DNA from: Metabacillus rhizolycopersici
Lineage (GTDB): Bacteria; Bacillota; Bacilli; Bacillales; Bacillaceae
Reading direction: 5' to 3'
Assembly (NCBI RefSeq): GCF_020075705.1
Contig: NZ_JAIQUM010000009.1
Coordinates: forward strand, 1-64,000
Length of the DNA: 64,000 bases
The position numbers and the translations under genes were made by a program. Below the pieces are notes generated by a model. It had not been told where the DNA came from, did not search any database, and saw only the letters and a program-made list of their open reading frames with translations. Positions within the stretch are counted from its first letter, which is position 1. Every line of letters begins with the position of its first letter. This document shows, one piece after another, positions 39,615-50,063 of this stretch.

Positions 39615-39769
39615 GATAAGAAAGCATAAATTTTTTGACTTAGTTTTCGTGTTCAGCGCCTAGCCCCTCTTGGGTCTAGGTCACTCAGGGATTGAAGGCA
39701 AAGAACACCATCTATTCCTGAGCGTTTTATTTGCCTGAGGCTGAACAAGGCGCTTGCGCTTTTCTTATA
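39615..39769 (+). repeat. Dispersed hairpin repeat, full-length copy with inverted ends
   Basis: A 155-bp element running from GATAAGAAAGCATAAATT to CGCTTGCGCTTTTCTTAT. It has TTTTTTGACTTAGTTTTCGT at the left, CAGCGCCTAGCCCC, an inner stem CTCAGGGAT / TATTCCTGAG with AAAGAAC in the loop, and GGCTGAACAAGGCGCTTGCGC. Ends match those at 2144-2240 and 51017-51111, which lack the inner stem. It follows the ftsY terminator. Confidence 0.88.
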
Positions 39770-39810
39770 ATAACTCATAATAGAGAACTAAAATATCTCT
39801 CCCAAACTAC

Positions 39811-39839
39811 TTGACAAAGGATATTTACATATGTAGACT
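39811..39839 (+). promoter_or_regulatory. Sigma-A promoter of ylxM-ffh
   Basis: TTGACA (39811-39816) and TAGACT (39834-39839) are exactly 17 bp apart, 44 bp before the ylxM start. Confidence 0.8.
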
Positions 39840-39882
39840 GTTATCTGTAAAGGTAATTCACTTAACAAAGGGATGAATCAAT

Positions 39883-40215
39883 ATGACGATTGAAAAAACG
39901 ACAAGAGTTAATTATCTGTTTGATTTTTATCAATCGTTATTAACTCCAAAACAAAAAAGTTATATGTCATTATATTATTTGGATGATTTCTCTCTTGGTG
40001 AAATTGCAGAAGAATATGATGTTAGTAGACAGGCTGTTTATGATAACATTAAACGAACTGAAGCAATGCTGGAGCAATACGAAGACAAGCTATTATTATT
40101 TCGAAAGTTTCAAAAGCGTCAAGAGTTAATGACAAAACTTCGTGAATATACTGCAAACACAGATAAATATGAGGAATTTGCTACATTACTTAGTGAACTT
40201 GAGAAATTAGATTAG
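39883..40215 (+). CDS. ylxM: YlxM/p13-like SRP-associated DNA-binding protein
   Basis: A 110-residue helix-turn-helix protein: [20 protein letters not shown] and [21 protein letters not shown] form the sigma-70 region-4-like HTH. YlxM is coded before ffh throughout Firmicutes and has been linked to SRP function in streptococci. It is 11 bp from ffh, under the same promoter. Confidence 0.93.
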   Translation: MTIEKTTRVNYLFDFYQSLLTPKQKSYMSLYYLDDFSLGEIAEEYDVSRQAVYDNIKRTEAMLEQYEDKLLLFRKFQKRQELMTKLREYTANTDKYEEFATLLSELEKLD

Positions 40216-40226
40216 GAGGCGGCATT

Positions 40227-41567
40227 ATGGCATTTGAAGGATTAGCCGACCGACTGCAAAATACGATGGCGAAAATTCGCGGTAAAGGGAAGGTTTCAGA
40301 AGCTGATGTAAAAGAGATGATGAGAGAGGTTCGTCTCGCACTTCTCGAAGCTGATGTTAACTTCAAGGTTGTAAAAGACTTTATAAAGCGTATCAGTGAA
40401 CGCGCCGTTGGTCAAGAGGTCATGAAAAGCTTAACACCTGGCCAACAGGTCATTAAAGTTGTAAAAGAAGAACTAACGGTATTAATGGGTGGGGAGCAAA
40501 GTAAAATCGCAGTTTCCAATCGCCCACCAACAGTCATTATGATGGTTGGTTTACAAGGTGCTGGTAAAACAACGACAACTGGAAAGCTTGCAAATCTATT
40601 ACGGAAAAAATACAATCGTAAGCCAATGCTTGTTGCAGCAGATATCTATCGCCCTGCAGCGATTAAACAATTGGAAACGTTAGGTAAACAATTAGATATG
40701 CCTGTTTTTTCTTTAGGTGATCAAGTTAGTCCTGTTGAAATTGCAACAAAAGCCCTTGAATATGCAAAGAATGAACATCATGATTATGTTATCATTGATA
40801 CGGCAGGTCGTCTTCATATTGATGAAACGTTAATGGAAGAGCTAGAACAGGTGAAAGCAATTTCTAAGCCTGATGAGATTTTCTTAGTCGTTGATGCGAT
40901 GACAGGTCAAGATGCAGTGAATGTAGCTAAAAGTTTTAATGAACAGCTTGGACTAACAGGTGTTGTCCTGACAAAACTAGATGGTGACACACGTGGTGGT
41001 GCGGCGTTATCTATTCGCTCTGTTACAGACACTCCAATTAAATTTGTTGGTCTTGGTGAGAAGCTTGATGCATTAGAAGCATTCCATCCAGAACGTATGG
41101 CATCAAGGATCCTCGGTATGGGTGATGTTCTAACACTAATCGAAAAGGCTCAATTAAATGTAGACGCAGAAAAGGCGAAAGAGCTTGAGCAAAAGATGCG
41201 GACAATGTCATTTACTTTCGATGACTTCCTTGAGCAATTGAGCCAAGTTCGTAACATGGGTCCATTAGAAGATTTAATTGGCATGCTTCCAGGAGCGAAC
41301 AAGGTCAAAGGCCTTAAAAACGTTCAGGTTGATGAAAAACAGATTAGTCATGTAGAGGCAATTATTAAGTCCATGACAAAGGCTGAAAAACAAAATCCCG
41401 AAATCATGAATGCTTCACGTAAAAAACGAATTGCGAAAGGAAGCGGAACATCAGTTCAAGAGATAAACCGCCTCTTGAAGCAATTTGAAGATATGAAAAA
41501 AATGATGAAGCAAATGACAAGTATGACAAAGGGGAAGAAAAAAGGGATGAAATTCCCATTTATGTAA
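40227..41567 (+). CDS. ffh: Signal recognition particle protein Ffh
   Basis: A 446-residue SRP GTPase that binds signal sequences. The NG domain shows GLQGAGKTTTTGKLA, DTAGRLHIDE, TKLDGDTRGGAAL and VGLGEKLD. The M domain (from about 300) is Met-rich, ending MKQMTSMTKGKKKGMKFPFM. Ribosome site TTAGGAGG. A reverse-oriented repeat starts 5 bases after the stop. Confidence 0.97.
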   Translation: MAFEGLADRLQNTMAKIRGKGKVSEADVKEMMREVRLALLEADVNFKVVKDFIKRISERAVGQEVMKSLTPGQQVIKVVKEELTVLMGGEQSKIAVSNRPPTVIMMVGLQGAGKTTTTGKLANLLRKKYNRKPMLVAADIYRPAAIKQLETLGKQLDMPVFSLGDQVSPVEIATKALEYAKNEHHDYVIIDTAGRLHIDETLMEELEQVKAISKPDEIFLVVDAMTGQDAVNVAKSFNEQLGLTGVVLTKLDGDTRGGAALSIRSVTDTPIKFVGLGEKLDALEAFHPERMASRILGMGDVLTLIEKAQLNVDAEKAKELEQKMRTMSFTFDDFLEQLSQVRNMGPLEDLIGMLPGANKVKGLKNVQVDEKQISHVEAIIKSMTKAEKQNPEIMNASRKKRIAKGSGTSVQEINRLLKQFEDMKKMMKQMTSMTKGKKKGMKFPFM

Positions 41568-41572
41568 TGAAA

Positions 41573-41714
41573 TGCGGAGGCGCCTTGCTCAGCCCCGACA
41601 AGCACAAGACGATTAGGAATAGAAGGTGTTCTTTACCTTCAATTCCTAATTGGCTTGTGACCTCGAGGGGCTAGGCGCCGGAGCTAGACACTAAAACCAA
41701 GTACAAAAAACAAC
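41573..41714 (-). repeat. Dispersed hairpin repeat in reverse orientation after ffh
   Basis: Reads GGAGGCGCCTTGCTCAGCCCC, then GATTAGGAATAGAAGGTG, TTCTTTACCTTCAATTCCTAAT, and GGGGCTAGGCGCCGGAGCTAGACACTAAAACC (in parts). The inner stem ATTAGGAAT / ATTCCTAAT is perfect. This is the only large copy facing against the preceding gene, so its T-tract would not serve ffh. Confidence 0.85.
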
Positions 41715-41722
41715 TTTTTTAA

Positions 41723-42090
<368 letters not shown>

Positions 42091-42091
<1 letters not shown>

Positions 42092-42336
42092 TGACTGTAA
42101 CTGAGATGAAAGAGTTAGTCGAAGCAATTGTGAAACCACTTGTTGACTCACCAGAACATGTTGAAATAACTGAACTGGAGACTAAATATCAAATTACGTA
42201 TCGCCTTTCTGTTCATGAAGATGATATTGGCAAAGTAATTGGAAAGCAAGGACGAATAGCAAAAGCAATTCGAACTGTTGTGAATGCAGCGGGATCTAAT
42301 TCATCTAAAAGAATTCAATTTGAAATTAATGACTAA
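42091..42336 (+). CDS. khpA: KH-domain RNA-binding protein KhpA (YlqC)
   Basis: An 81-residue single KH domain with the GxxG loop in GKVIGKQGRIAKAIRTV. In streptococci KhpA pairs with KhpB (Jag) to control cell division and RNA levels. Translational overlap with rpsP. A terminator follows directly. Confidence 0.94.
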
Positions 42337-42369
42337 AAAAGGGTGAGGATGGTTCCTCCCCTTTTTTTG
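42335..42369 (+). terminator. Terminator after khpA
   Basis: AAAAAAGGG..GAGGA pairs with TCCTCCCCTTTTTTT around TGGT; it overlaps the stop codon of khpA. It would reduce rpsP-khpA transcription into ylqD. Confidence 0.88.
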
Positions 42370-42494
42370 TACTTAATTAAAACGACGGTACCATTGATTA
42401 CACTTAGCTGCTAAGTTAAGCTAATAAGTGACGGGAAATTGAACTATTAGACTTATAGAGAATCGTATGAAGCTCAGGTCGAGGAGGAATAATA

Positions 42495-42875
42495 ATGAAA
42501 ATACTCCACCAAGTTGCAGTCAAACAGATTTTGACTGAGACGAGTAAGCAGGCGCTAATCGAGCAGTTTTCTAATAAGAAAAAACTATTAGAACAAGAAT
42601 GTGATCAATTATATTTTGAATATAAAAAGGTTGAAAAATCGAGTAAACAGCTGGCAACACAATTTTTAAAAGAGATTGATAAAAGGCGAGAAAAAGCCAA
42701 ACTTGTAGAGTTTCAACTTCAACAAGTACATACATTGCCCATTGGAAGTGAATTGAAAGAAAAAGATGTTGAAGCAATTGTTGAAGTAAATGTTGGTGAT
42801 AATTGGAATGCTTTAATGAAAGAAAGTGCGATTGTCATAAAAGATGGAATTGTCGATCAAATACGCTTGAGGTGA
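42495..42875 (+). CDS. ylqD: YlqD family protein
   Basis: A 126-residue protein matching Bacillus YlqD: a Lys/Glu-rich helical middle (about 20-75, likely coiled coil) and a C-terminal beta part [26 protein letters not shown] know of no assigned function. Ribosome site GGAGGAAT. It is 5 bp from rimM and conserved at this place. Confidence 0.88.
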   Translation: MKILHQVAVKQILTETSKQALIEQFSNKKKLLEQECDQLYFEYKKVEKSSKQLATQFLKEIDKRREKAKLVEFQLQQVHTLPIGSELKEKDVEAIVEVNVGDNWNALMKESAIVIKDGIVDQIRLR

Positions 42876-42880
42876 TAAAT

Positions 42881-43402
42881 GTGGCAGAAAAATGGTTTAA
42901 TGTAGGAAAGATCGTAAATACACATGGAATTAGAGGTGAGGTTCGAGTTATTTCAAAAACGGATTTCGCTGAAGAAAGATATGTGCCTGGGAATACTTTA
43001 TACATCTTCAAAGAAGAAGCCGACAATCCGATTAAGGTTGTTATTGATAGTCATCGTGTACACAAAAATTTTGACTTGCTGACATTTGAAGGAATGCCCT
43101 CAATCCAGGATGTTGAGCAATTTAAAGGAGCTTTATTAAAAGTAGATGAAAATCAGTTATCTGAGCTTGATGAAGGAGAATATTATTTCCATGAAATTAT
43201 TGGTTGCAAAATGTACACTGATCAGGGAGAGGAAATAGGAACGATTCGGGAAATTCTTGCAACAGGAGCGAATGATGTCTGGGTTGTGAAACGAAAAGAA
43301 GGGAAAGATCTTCTCATTCCTTACATCGAAGAAATCGTGACGGAAATCAATATTGATGAAAAGAAAGTAATCATTACACCAATGGAAGGATTACTAGACT
43401 GA
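42881..43402 (+). CDS. rimM: 16S rRNA processing protein RimM
   Basis: A 173-residue 30S assembly factor: N-terminal RimM barrel ([18 protein letters not shown]) and C-terminal PRC barrel ([20 protein letters not shown]). The GTG at 42881 follows GAGGTGAT; a longer in-frame ATG at 42803 lies inside ylqD and is not conserved. The stop overlaps the trmD start (ATGA). Confidence 0.95.
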   Translation: MAEKWFNVGKIVNTHGIRGEVRVISKTDFAEERYVPGNTLYIFKEEADNPIKVVIDSHRVHKNFDLLTFEGMPSIQDVEQFKGALLKVDENQLSELDEGEYYFHEIIGCKMYTDQGEEIGTIREILATGANDVWVVKRKEGKDLLIPYIEEIVTEINIDEKKVIITPMEGLLD

Positions 43403-44136
43403 TGAAAATCGATTTTATGACCCTTTTCCCAGAAATGTTTAATGGTGTGTTGAATGAATCTATTTTAAAAAAAGCACAGGAAAAAGAAGCTGTAGAGTTT
43501 CGCGTCATTAATTTTCGAGATTATTCGTCAAACAAGCATAATACGGTTGATGATTATCCATATGGTGGTGGAGCCGGAATGGTATTAAAACCACAGCCAA
43601 TTTTTGATGCTGTAGAGGATCTTAAGAAGCAATCAGATACAACACCTAAAGTGGTTCTTGTATGCCCGCAAGGAGAACGATTTACGCAGGCTAAAGCCGA
43701 GCAATTAGCGACTGAAGACCATCTCCTGTTTATCTGTGGTCATTATGAAGGGTATGATGAACGAATTCGGGAACACCTCGTAACAGATGAAATTTCAATT
43801 GGGGATTTTGTGTTGACAGGCGGTGAGCTTGCATCAATGGTGATTGCTGATAGTGTTGTCAGGCTTCTTCCAGGGGTACTAGGAAATGAAGATTCACCTA
43901 TATTAGATTCATACAGTTCAGGACTGCTTGAGCATCCTCACTATACAAGACCTGCGGATTTTCGAGGAATGAAGGTACCAGAAGTTCTTTTGTCTGGCAA
44001 TCATAAAAAAATTGAAGAATGGCGTGAGCAAGAGTCACTGCGAAGAACATTCACAAGGAGACCGGATTTACTAGAATCCTATCCTTTAACAGACAAGCAA
44101 AAATCGATTATAAAACGATGGGAAAATGAAAACTAG
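43402..44136 (+). CDS. trmD: tRNA (guanine37-N1)-methyltransferase TrmD
   Basis: A 244-residue SPOUT methyltransferase that makes m1G37 and prevents frameshifting. Motifs: [39 protein letters not shown], and the knot [13 protein letters not shown]. Translationally coupled to rimM. The rplS leader follows. Confidence 0.97.
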   Translation: MKIDFMTLFPEMFNGVLNESILKKAQEKEAVEFRVINFRDYSSNKHNTVDDYPYGGGAGMVLKPQPIFDAVEDLKKQSDTTPKVVLVCPQGERFTQAKAEQLATEDHLLFICGHYEGYDERIREHLVTDEISIGDFVLTGGELASMVIADSVVRLLPGVLGNEDSPILDSYSSGLLEHPHYTRPADFRGMKVPEVLLSGNHKKIEEWREQESLRRTFTRRPDLLESYPLTDKQKSIIKRWENEN

Positions 44137-44175
44137 CTATTGCAGGGACAACGGCAATATGGTATGATAAATCTC

Positions 44176-44607
<432 letters not shown>

Positions 44608-44672
44608 GATTGCTTAGCATATGCTGAGTCTCAAATATATGGGTCAGTTTTTAGATACTGTCCGTATAGTTG

Positions 44673-44706
44673 AAAAGGAGCTTGTTTAATAAACAAGCTC
44701 CTTTTT
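44673..44706 (+). terminator. Terminator after rplS
   Basis: AAAAGGAGCTTGTTTA and AAACAAGCTCCTTTTT form a near-perfect stem around AT. Confidence 0.94.
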
Positions 44707-44710
44707 CAGC

Positions 44711-44730
44711 TAAAAGCGGAAGCGTTTTGA
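44711..44730 (-). repeat. Fragment of the dispersed hairpin repeat
   Basis: TAAAAGCGGAAGCGTTTTGA matches the reversed right end (AAAAGCGGAAGCGCCTTG type). Directly beside the rplS terminator. Confidence 0.45.
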
Positions 44731-44865
44731 ATAATTTTGTCCTAGTGGCGAAAATGAAAAGAGAGAAACTCTTAAATTTTAAACACTTCGATTGCTATAT
44801 CTTTTTATAGGGTATAGTATTATTTATAGACTGTGGTCGTAATGATTGCTAGAGTGGGTGATATG

Positions 44866-45417
44866 ATGGCAAAAAAGAAAAACGAACTTTTAGAATGGAT
44901 AAAAGCATTAATTATTGCGGTGCTGTTAGCAGCGGTCATAAGGTATTTCTTTTTCGCTCCAATCGTTGTTGACGGTCACTCTATGATGCCAACTTTACAT
45001 ACGCAAGACAGAATGATTGTCAATAAATTTTCGTATAAAATCGGAGAACCAAAACGTTTTGATATCGTCGTTTTTCATGCAACAGTGGATAAGGATTACA
45101 TTAAAAGAGTCATTGGCTTACCCGGAGATCGTGTGGAGTATAAAGAAGACACTCTCTATATAAACGGAGAAGCGTTTGAAGAACCATATCTTGAAGAATA
45201 CAAAGATCAATTGATCGATGGTCCATTGACCGAGCCTTTTGATTTAGAAAGTATTATAGGACAGGATACTGTGCCAGAGGGGCATATCTTTGTAATGGGA
45301 GATAATCGAAGACAAAGCAAAGATAGTCGGCACATCGGTACAGTACCAATAGAAGAAGTGATGGGTAAGACGAGTTTTGTTTATTGGCCCATTTCTGATA
45401 TACGATTTGAGAAATAG
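44866..45417 (+). CDS. lepB: Type I signal peptidase
   Basis: A 183-residue membrane protease that cleaves secretory signal peptides. One N-terminal transmembrane helix (about 10-32), catalytic Ser39 in GHSMMPTL, catalytic Lys80 in YIKRVIGLPGD, and the box GDNRRQSKDSRHIG. Single-membrane-pass form, as with SipS/SipT. The start at 44866 (MAKKKNELLEW) follows GTGGGTGAT; in-frame ATG codons upstream add a poorly supported 11 residues. Confidence 0.93.
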   Translation: MAKKKNELLEWIKALIIAVLLAAVIRYFFFAPIVVDGHSMMPTLHTQDRMIVNKFSYKIGEPKRFDIVVFHATVDKDYIKRVIGLPGDRVEYKEDTLYINGEAFEEPYLEEYKDQLIDGPLTEPFDLESIIGQDTVPEGHIFVMGDNRRQSKDSRHIGTVPIEEVMGKTSFVYWPISDIRFEK

Positions 45418-45433
45418 TAAGAAGGTGTTATAA

Positions 45434-46294
45434 ATGACTATACAATGGTTTCCAGGACATATGGCAAAAGCAAGAAGACAAGTAACAGAAAAGCTTAAAC
45501 TAATTGATATTGTTTTCGAACTTGTTGACGCTAGAATTCCAATGTCGTCAAGAAATCCAATGATCGATGAAATTGTTTCATCTAAACCACGAATTGTGTT
45601 ACTAAACAAAGCAGATAAAGCTGATGCATCCATAACAAAGCAATGGATCGATTATTTTAAGGAAAGAGAAATTCCTGCGATTGCGATTGATGCTCAAACA
45701 GGAACAGGACTTAAACAAATTACCGCTTTATCGAAAGTATTATTAAAGGAAAAATTTGACAAAATGGCATCTAAAGGAATTAAACCACGCGCAATCCGTG
45801 CGTTAATTATTGGGATTCCAAATGTCGGAAAATCAACACTGATAAATCGCCTTGCAAAGAAAAATATTACAAAAACGGGAGACCGACCTGGTGTAACCAC
45901 TGCGCAACAGTGGGTAAAGGTTGGCAATGAACTCGAGTTATTGGACACTCCGGGAATTCTCTGGCCAAAATTTGAAGACCAGCTTGTCGGATTTAAGCTT
46001 GCAACGACAGGAGCTATTAAGGATGCAATCTTGAATTTGCAAGAGGTTACGGTATTTGCTCTGAATTTTCTAAGAGAACACTATCCGGATCGGCTCAAGG
46101 AGCGCTTTAACATAGATGAATTACCTAATGAGGTTGTACAGCTGTTTGACGAAATCGGCAAAAAACGGGGTTGTATCATGCCTGGTGGGTATATCGACTA
46201 CGACAAAACATCTGAGCTTGTTTTAAGAGAAATTCGTTCTGATAAATTAGGAAGATTATCTTTTGAAACACCAAAACAGTTCACTGAACAATAA
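45434..46294 (+). CDS. rbgA: 50S assembly GTPase RbgA (YlqF)
   Basis: A 286-residue circularly permuted GTPase needed for late 50S maturation. Order of motifs: LNKAD (G4), then [14 protein letters not shown] (G1) near 126, then DTPGIL (G3). N-terminal [13 protein letters not shown] is the family signature. C-terminal ANTAR-like RNA-binding domain. Ribosome site AGAAGGTG. Terminator after it. Confidence 0.97.
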   Translation: MTIQWFPGHMAKARRQVTEKLKLIDIVFELVDARIPMSSRNPMIDEIVSSKPRIVLLNKADKADASITKQWIDYFKEREIPAIAIDAQTGTGLKQITALSKVLLKEKFDKMASKGIKPRAIRALIIGIPNVGKSTLINRLAKKNITKTGDRPGVTTAQQWVKVGNELELLDTPGILWPKFEDQLVGFKLATTGAIKDAILNLQEVTVFALNFLREHYPDRLKERFNIDELPNEVVQLFDEIGKKRGCIMPGGYIDYDKTSELVLREIRSDKLGRLSFETPKQFTEQ

Positions 46295-46307
46295 GGAACA
46301 AAAAGTT

Positions 46308-46340
46308 CGGCTCGCAAAATTTTGCGGGTCTTTATTTTTG
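46308..46340 (+). terminator. Terminator after rbgA
   Basis: GGCTCGCAAAA pairs with TTTTGCGGGTC (G-U pairs at the base), followed by TTTATTTTT. Confidence 0.82.
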
Positions 46341-46396
46341 TTTAGAAAAAACCCCTATATAATGACTAGAGGAAGAATGATAAGGAGTTAAGAGAA

Positions 46397-47164
46397 ATGC
46401 AATTAACGACTAAGGAAGTTAAACAGAAACTAACGGAAATTACAAGCGATAAAGATCCATTTCTAGAAGAATGCAAAATGGATTCAAGAAAAGGTGTCCA
46501 GCAGTTAGTTGGAAAATGGTATAAAAAGAATGAGCAAGAAAAATTGCTACAGCAGCAGTATTATCATATGTCGAGCTATGAGAAAAGCGCTCATGACAAA
46601 GGTTTTCATTTGATTGCAGGTGTTGATGAAGTCGGCAGAGGCCCTCTTGCAGGACCTGTTGTAGCAGCGGCTGTTATCTTAAATGAAGATTGTTATCTAC
46701 CTGGGTTAACAGATTCCAAAAAACTATCGGCAGCAATGAGAGAAAGGTTTTACGAACAGATAAGAGAAAATGCCCAAGCGATTGGCATAGGCATCATTTC
46801 GCCAAAGATGATAGATGAAATCAATATTTTTGAAGCAACAAAACTAGCGATGAAAAATGCGATTAAAGAATTAACAATTCAACCAAATTATTTATTACTT
46901 GATGCGATGAAATTAGATGTTCCGATTTCACAGGAATCGATTATTAAAGGTGATGCGAAAAGTGTTTCAATTGCAGCGAGCTCAGTAATCGCAAAAGTTA
47001 CACGTGATCGGATCATGTTGGAACTTGCAAAAGAATTCCCGGAGTATGGATTTGAAAAACATATGGGCTATGGTACCAAACTTCATTTAGAAGCATTAAA
47101 AACTCACGGAGTAACAGTGCATCATCGCAAGAGCTTTGCGCCTGTAAAAGCGTTAGTTTACTAA
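46397..47164 (+). CDS. rnhB: Ribonuclease HII
   Basis: A 255-residue RNase H2 that removes ribonucleotides from DNA. The signature GVDEVGRGPLAGPVVAAAV is near residue 75, with further metal Asp in LTDSKKLS and LLDAMKLD. The N-terminal 70-residue extension is typical of Bacillus RnhB and binds the hybrid. Ribosome site AAGGAGT. Confidence 0.96.
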   Translation: MQLTTKEVKQKLTEITSDKDPFLEECKMDSRKGVQQLVGKWYKKNEQEKLLQQQYYHMSSYEKSAHDKGFHLIAGVDEVGRGPLAGPVVAAAVILNEDCYLPGLTDSKKLSAAMRERFYEQIRENAQAIGIGIISPKMIDEINIFEATKLAMKNAIKELTIQPNYLLLDAMKLDVPISQESIIKGDAKSVSIAASSVIAKVTRDRIMLELAKEFPEYGFEKHMGYGTKLHLEALKTHGVTVHHRKSFAPVKALVY

Positions 47165-47180
47165 ATGAAAGAGTGTAGAA

Positions 47181-48404
47181 ATGGATCCTACATCTGTAAT
47201 AAGGAACCTCTTCAAATTAACCGAATCACAAATGTCACAGCCTCAAAAACAGCTTTTATTAAAGGAAAATCAAATCGTAATGGGGCAAGTGCTAAAGCTC
47301 TTTCCCGAACAAAAAGCGCTAATCCAGGTAGGGAGCTCGAAACTAATTGCTCAACTTGAAACATCGATTAATCCATTTGAAAAGTATTGGTTTCGAGTAA
47401 AAGGTACTGAACAGCAAGGCGTTAGTTTGAAAATGATGAAACAGCTAGAAGGGAACAATAAATCTCAGCAATCTGTTGCAATCGATTTATTAAGCTTATT
47501 TCAGCAACGATCATCGAAAGAAAATGTGATGTTAGTAAATAAATTATTAAATGAAAACATACCGATTACAAAAGAACAGGTAGTTGCTGCAACAGAAATA
47601 TTGAAGCATACGAGTAAGAAAGAAATGCCGAATGTAGTAAATGCGATTATTTCTTCAATGAAAAAACAGTTACCAATAACAATTGGTGTCGTCAAATCAA
47701 TCATTGAAGCACAGACAAGCATACCTTTAGTGAAGCAAATTGATCAATTGTTTCATACTCTTCAACATGAAAAGCATCAATCAAAAGCTATGAAGCAGTT
47801 AACTGAATTTCTTTTTCACCTAATTCAAAAGCCGATAGACTTTCATATAGGTAAAAATATGAAGGAATTAATGTCTCTAAAGCAGTTGTTAATCGGTGCT
47901 AAGAACGACACTTCACAACCATTATTACGTGAGCAAATCGATCAACTTATCCATCGCTTTCATGGTCAATCCTTACTTCAACAACAAGTAATCGGGCCTA
48001 CCCTACACGTCATTACACAAATTCCCTTTTTCATGCCCAATCATCAAACAGACTTGATGATTCAATGGCAAGGGAAAAAACAAGAAGATGGTAAAATAGA
48101 CCCTGCATTTTGTCGGATATTATTTTATTTGCAGCTTCCTACATTAAATGAAACATTGATTGATGTTCAAATCCAAAATCGTATTATGAATATTACAATA
48201 AGAAATAATAATGCGACACTAGGTGAGCTTGTCACCTTACATAGTGATGGACTGAAAGAAATATTACATGAAATGAATTATCGTCTTACCATTGTAAATG
48301 TGAGGCCTTTTGAGTCTTCTAGCGGATCTAGTGGAAAACCTACTAACCGTGTAAATATTCCGCAAATTACCACTTCCTATAATGGGGTTGATATTAAAAT
48401 ATAA
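47181..48404 (+). CDS. ylqG: YlqG, FliK-like protein of unknown role
   Basis: A 407-residue protein in the place of B. subtilis ylqG, between rnhB and ylqH. The N-terminal and middle parts (Gln/Lys-rich, mostly helical) show no motif I know. The C-terminal 100 residues (LQLPTLNETLIDVQIQ onward, with LGELVTLHSDGLKEILHEMN) follow the pattern of the flagellar hook-length control C-terminal domain (Flg_hook). Start ATG 47181 has GAGTG upstream and lies 17 bp from rnhB. It overlaps ylqH by 23 bases. No function is claimed beyond the resemblance. Confidence 0.78.
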   Translation: MDPTSVIRNLFKLTESQMSQPQKQLLLKENQIVMGQVLKLFPEQKALIQVGSSKLIAQLETSINPFEKYWFRVKGTEQQGVSLKMMKQLEGNNKSQQSVAIDLLSLFQQRSSKENVMLVNKLLNENIPITKEQVVAATEILKHTSKKEMPNVVNAIISSMKKQLPITIGVVKSIIEAQTSIPLVKQIDQLFHTLQHEKHQSKAMKQLTEFLFHLIQKPIDFHIGKNMKELMSLKQLLIGAKNDTSQPLLREQIDQLIHRFHGQSLLQQQVIGPTLHVITQIPFFMPNHQTDLMIQWQGKKQEDGKIDPAFCRILFYLQLPTLNETLIDVQIQNRIMNITIRNNNATLGELVTLHSDGLKEILHEMNYRLTIVNVRPFESSSGSSGKPTNRVNIPQITTSYNGVDIKI

Positions 48405-48669
48405 ATTTGGAGAAGGAAACAAAAAAGCAATTGCATTAAGATATGATAGTGAAAAGGAATCCGTACCAAAAGTTGTTGCAAAAGGGAAAGGGCAAATTGC
48501 AGAAGGAATAATAGAGACTGCAAATCAATATGGAGTTTATATACAAGAAGACCCAGCGCTTCTCGAATTATTATCTAAGCTAGAAATCAACCAGCAAATT
48601 CCTGAGGAACTATACGAAGCTGTCGCTGAAATATTTGCGTTTATTTATAAGTTTGATAAAAAGCAATAG
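48382..48669 (+). CDS. ylqH: YlqH, FlhB C-terminal-like protein
   Basis: A 95-residue cytosolic protein matching the C-terminal domain of the flagellar export switch FlhB: AIALRYDSEKESVPKVVAKG, then a helical part, and IPEELYEAVAEIFAFIYK. The membrane domain and the self-cleaving NPTH site of FlhB are both absent. Stand-alone FlhB-like proteins (FhlB/YlqH) occur in many Bacillus. It overlaps ylqG, which resembles FliK, the partner of FlhB in the substrate switch. Confidence 0.85.
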   Translation: MGLILKYKFGEGNKKAIALRYDSEKESVPKVVAKGKGQIAEGIIETANQYGVYIQEDPALLELLSKLEINQQIPEELYEAVAEIFAFIYKFDKKQ

Positions 48670-48799
48670 GGGGATTCCCCCTTTTAGAGTTCTAAATTTA
48701 ATGAGCACAAAACATTTTAGAGCACTGATTATTTAAAAACGAAACCGTTATTTTAAAAATATAAAAATTCATTTTCTTGAAAGAATTTACTATTTTGAG

Positions 48800-48829
48800 T
48801 TGAACGGTAGACAAGTACTAAACTATTAA
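48800..48829 (+). promoter_or_regulatory. Candidate sigma-A promoter for sucCD
   Basis: TTGAAC and TATTAA are 18 bp apart, about 55 bp before sucC. Plausible only. Confidence 0.4.
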
Positions 48830-48884
48830 TATAAAATGAAAGCGTAATATATTTTTATTATTCTTGCAATTAGGAGGATGGCAG

Positions 48885-50045
48885 ATGAATATCCATGAGT
48901 ACCAAGGGAAAGAGCTTCTTCGTAAATACGGAGTTTCTGTACCAAATGGACGTGTAGCTTTTTCTGTAGATGAAGCAGTTGAAGCTGCAAAAGAACTTGG
49001 AACAGATGTAGTGGTTGTAAAAGCCCAAATCCATGCAGGTGGACGCGGAAAAGCAGGCGGTGTAAAAGTTGCTAAAAACCTTGATGAAGCACGTACATAT
49101 GCTGAAGAAATTCTAGGTAAAACGCTTGTGACACATCAAACAGGTCCTGAAGGTAAAGAAGTTAAACGCTTACTTATTGAAGAAGGTTGTGACATTAAAA
49201 AAGAATACTATGTAGGTCTTGTTTTAGACCGTGCTACTTCTCGGGTCGTTCTTATGGCATCTGAAGAAGGTGGAACTGAAATTGAGGAAGTAGCTGAAAA
49301 AACACCTGAAAAAATCTTTAAAGAAGTAATTGACCCTGCAGTGGGATTACAAGGCTTTCAAGCCCGAAGAATTGCTTTCAATATTAATATTCCAAACGAA
49401 TTAGTTGGAAAAGCAGTGAAATTCATGATGGGATTATATCAAGCTTTCGTCGAAAAAGATTGTTCGATTGCTGAGATTAACCCATTAGTTATTACTGGTG
49501 ATGGAAATGTATTGGCACTTGATGCAAAGTTGAATTTTGACTCAAATGCCTTATATCGCCATAAAGATATTGTAGAATACCGTGATCTTGAAGAAGAAGA
49601 TGCAAAAGAAATTGAAGCATCTAAATACGACTTAAGCTATATTTCATTAGATGGCAATATTGGTTGTATGGTAAACGGTGCAGGACTTGCGATGTCTACA
49701 ATGGATATTATCAAATTCTATGGTGGGGAACCGGCAAACTTCTTGGACGTTGGGGGCGGTGCAACTGCTGAAAAGGTAACAGAAGCGTTCAAAATTATTC
49801 TTTCTGATGAAAATGTTAAAGGGATTTTCGTCAACATTTTTGGTGGAATCATGAAATGTGATGTCATTGCAGAAGGTGTTGTTGAGGCAACAAAACAAGT
49901 AGGTTTAGAGATTCCACTTGTTGTCCGTCTAGAAGGTACAAATGTTGATTTAGGTAAGAAAATTTTAAATGAGTCTGGATTAAATATTACGTCAGCAGAA
50001 TCGATGGCTGACGGAGCACAAAAAATCGTTTCATTAGTAGGGTAA
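48885..50045 (+). CDS. sucC: Succinyl-CoA synthetase beta subunit
   Basis: A 386-residue ATP-grasp subunit of the citric acid cycle enzyme. N-terminal [20 protein letters not shown]-grasp [18 protein letters not shown], the metal site AEINPLVI, and the CoA-ligase part [13 protein letters not shown] with [12 protein letters not shown]. The start at 48885 follows TTAGGAGGATGG; upstream ATG-like starts fall in the ribosome site. Paired with sucD. Confidence 0.97.
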   Translation: MNIHEYQGKELLRKYGVSVPNGRVAFSVDEAVEAAKELGTDVVVVKAQIHAGGRGKAGGVKVAKNLDEARTYAEEILGKTLVTHQTGPEGKEVKRLLIEEGCDIKKEYYVGLVLDRATSRVVLMASEEGGTEIEEVAEKTPEKIFKEVIDPAVGLQGFQARRIAFNINIPNELVGKAVKFMMGLYQAFVEKDCSIAEINPLVITGDGNVLALDAKLNFDSNALYRHKDIVEYRDLEEEDAKEIEASKYDLSYISLDGNIGCMVNGAGLAMSTMDIIKFYGGEPANFLDVGGGATAEKVTEAFKIILSDENVKGIFVNIFGGIMKCDVIAEGVVEATKQVGLEIPLVVRLEGTNVDLGKKILNESGLNITSAESMADGAQKIVSLVG

Positions 50046-50063
50046 GAAAGGCAGGGGACAAGC

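Noticed and set aside
47165..47359. 64-codon frame overlapping the start of ylqG
   Set aside because: Out of frame with ylqG, no family match, and mostly inside ylqG.
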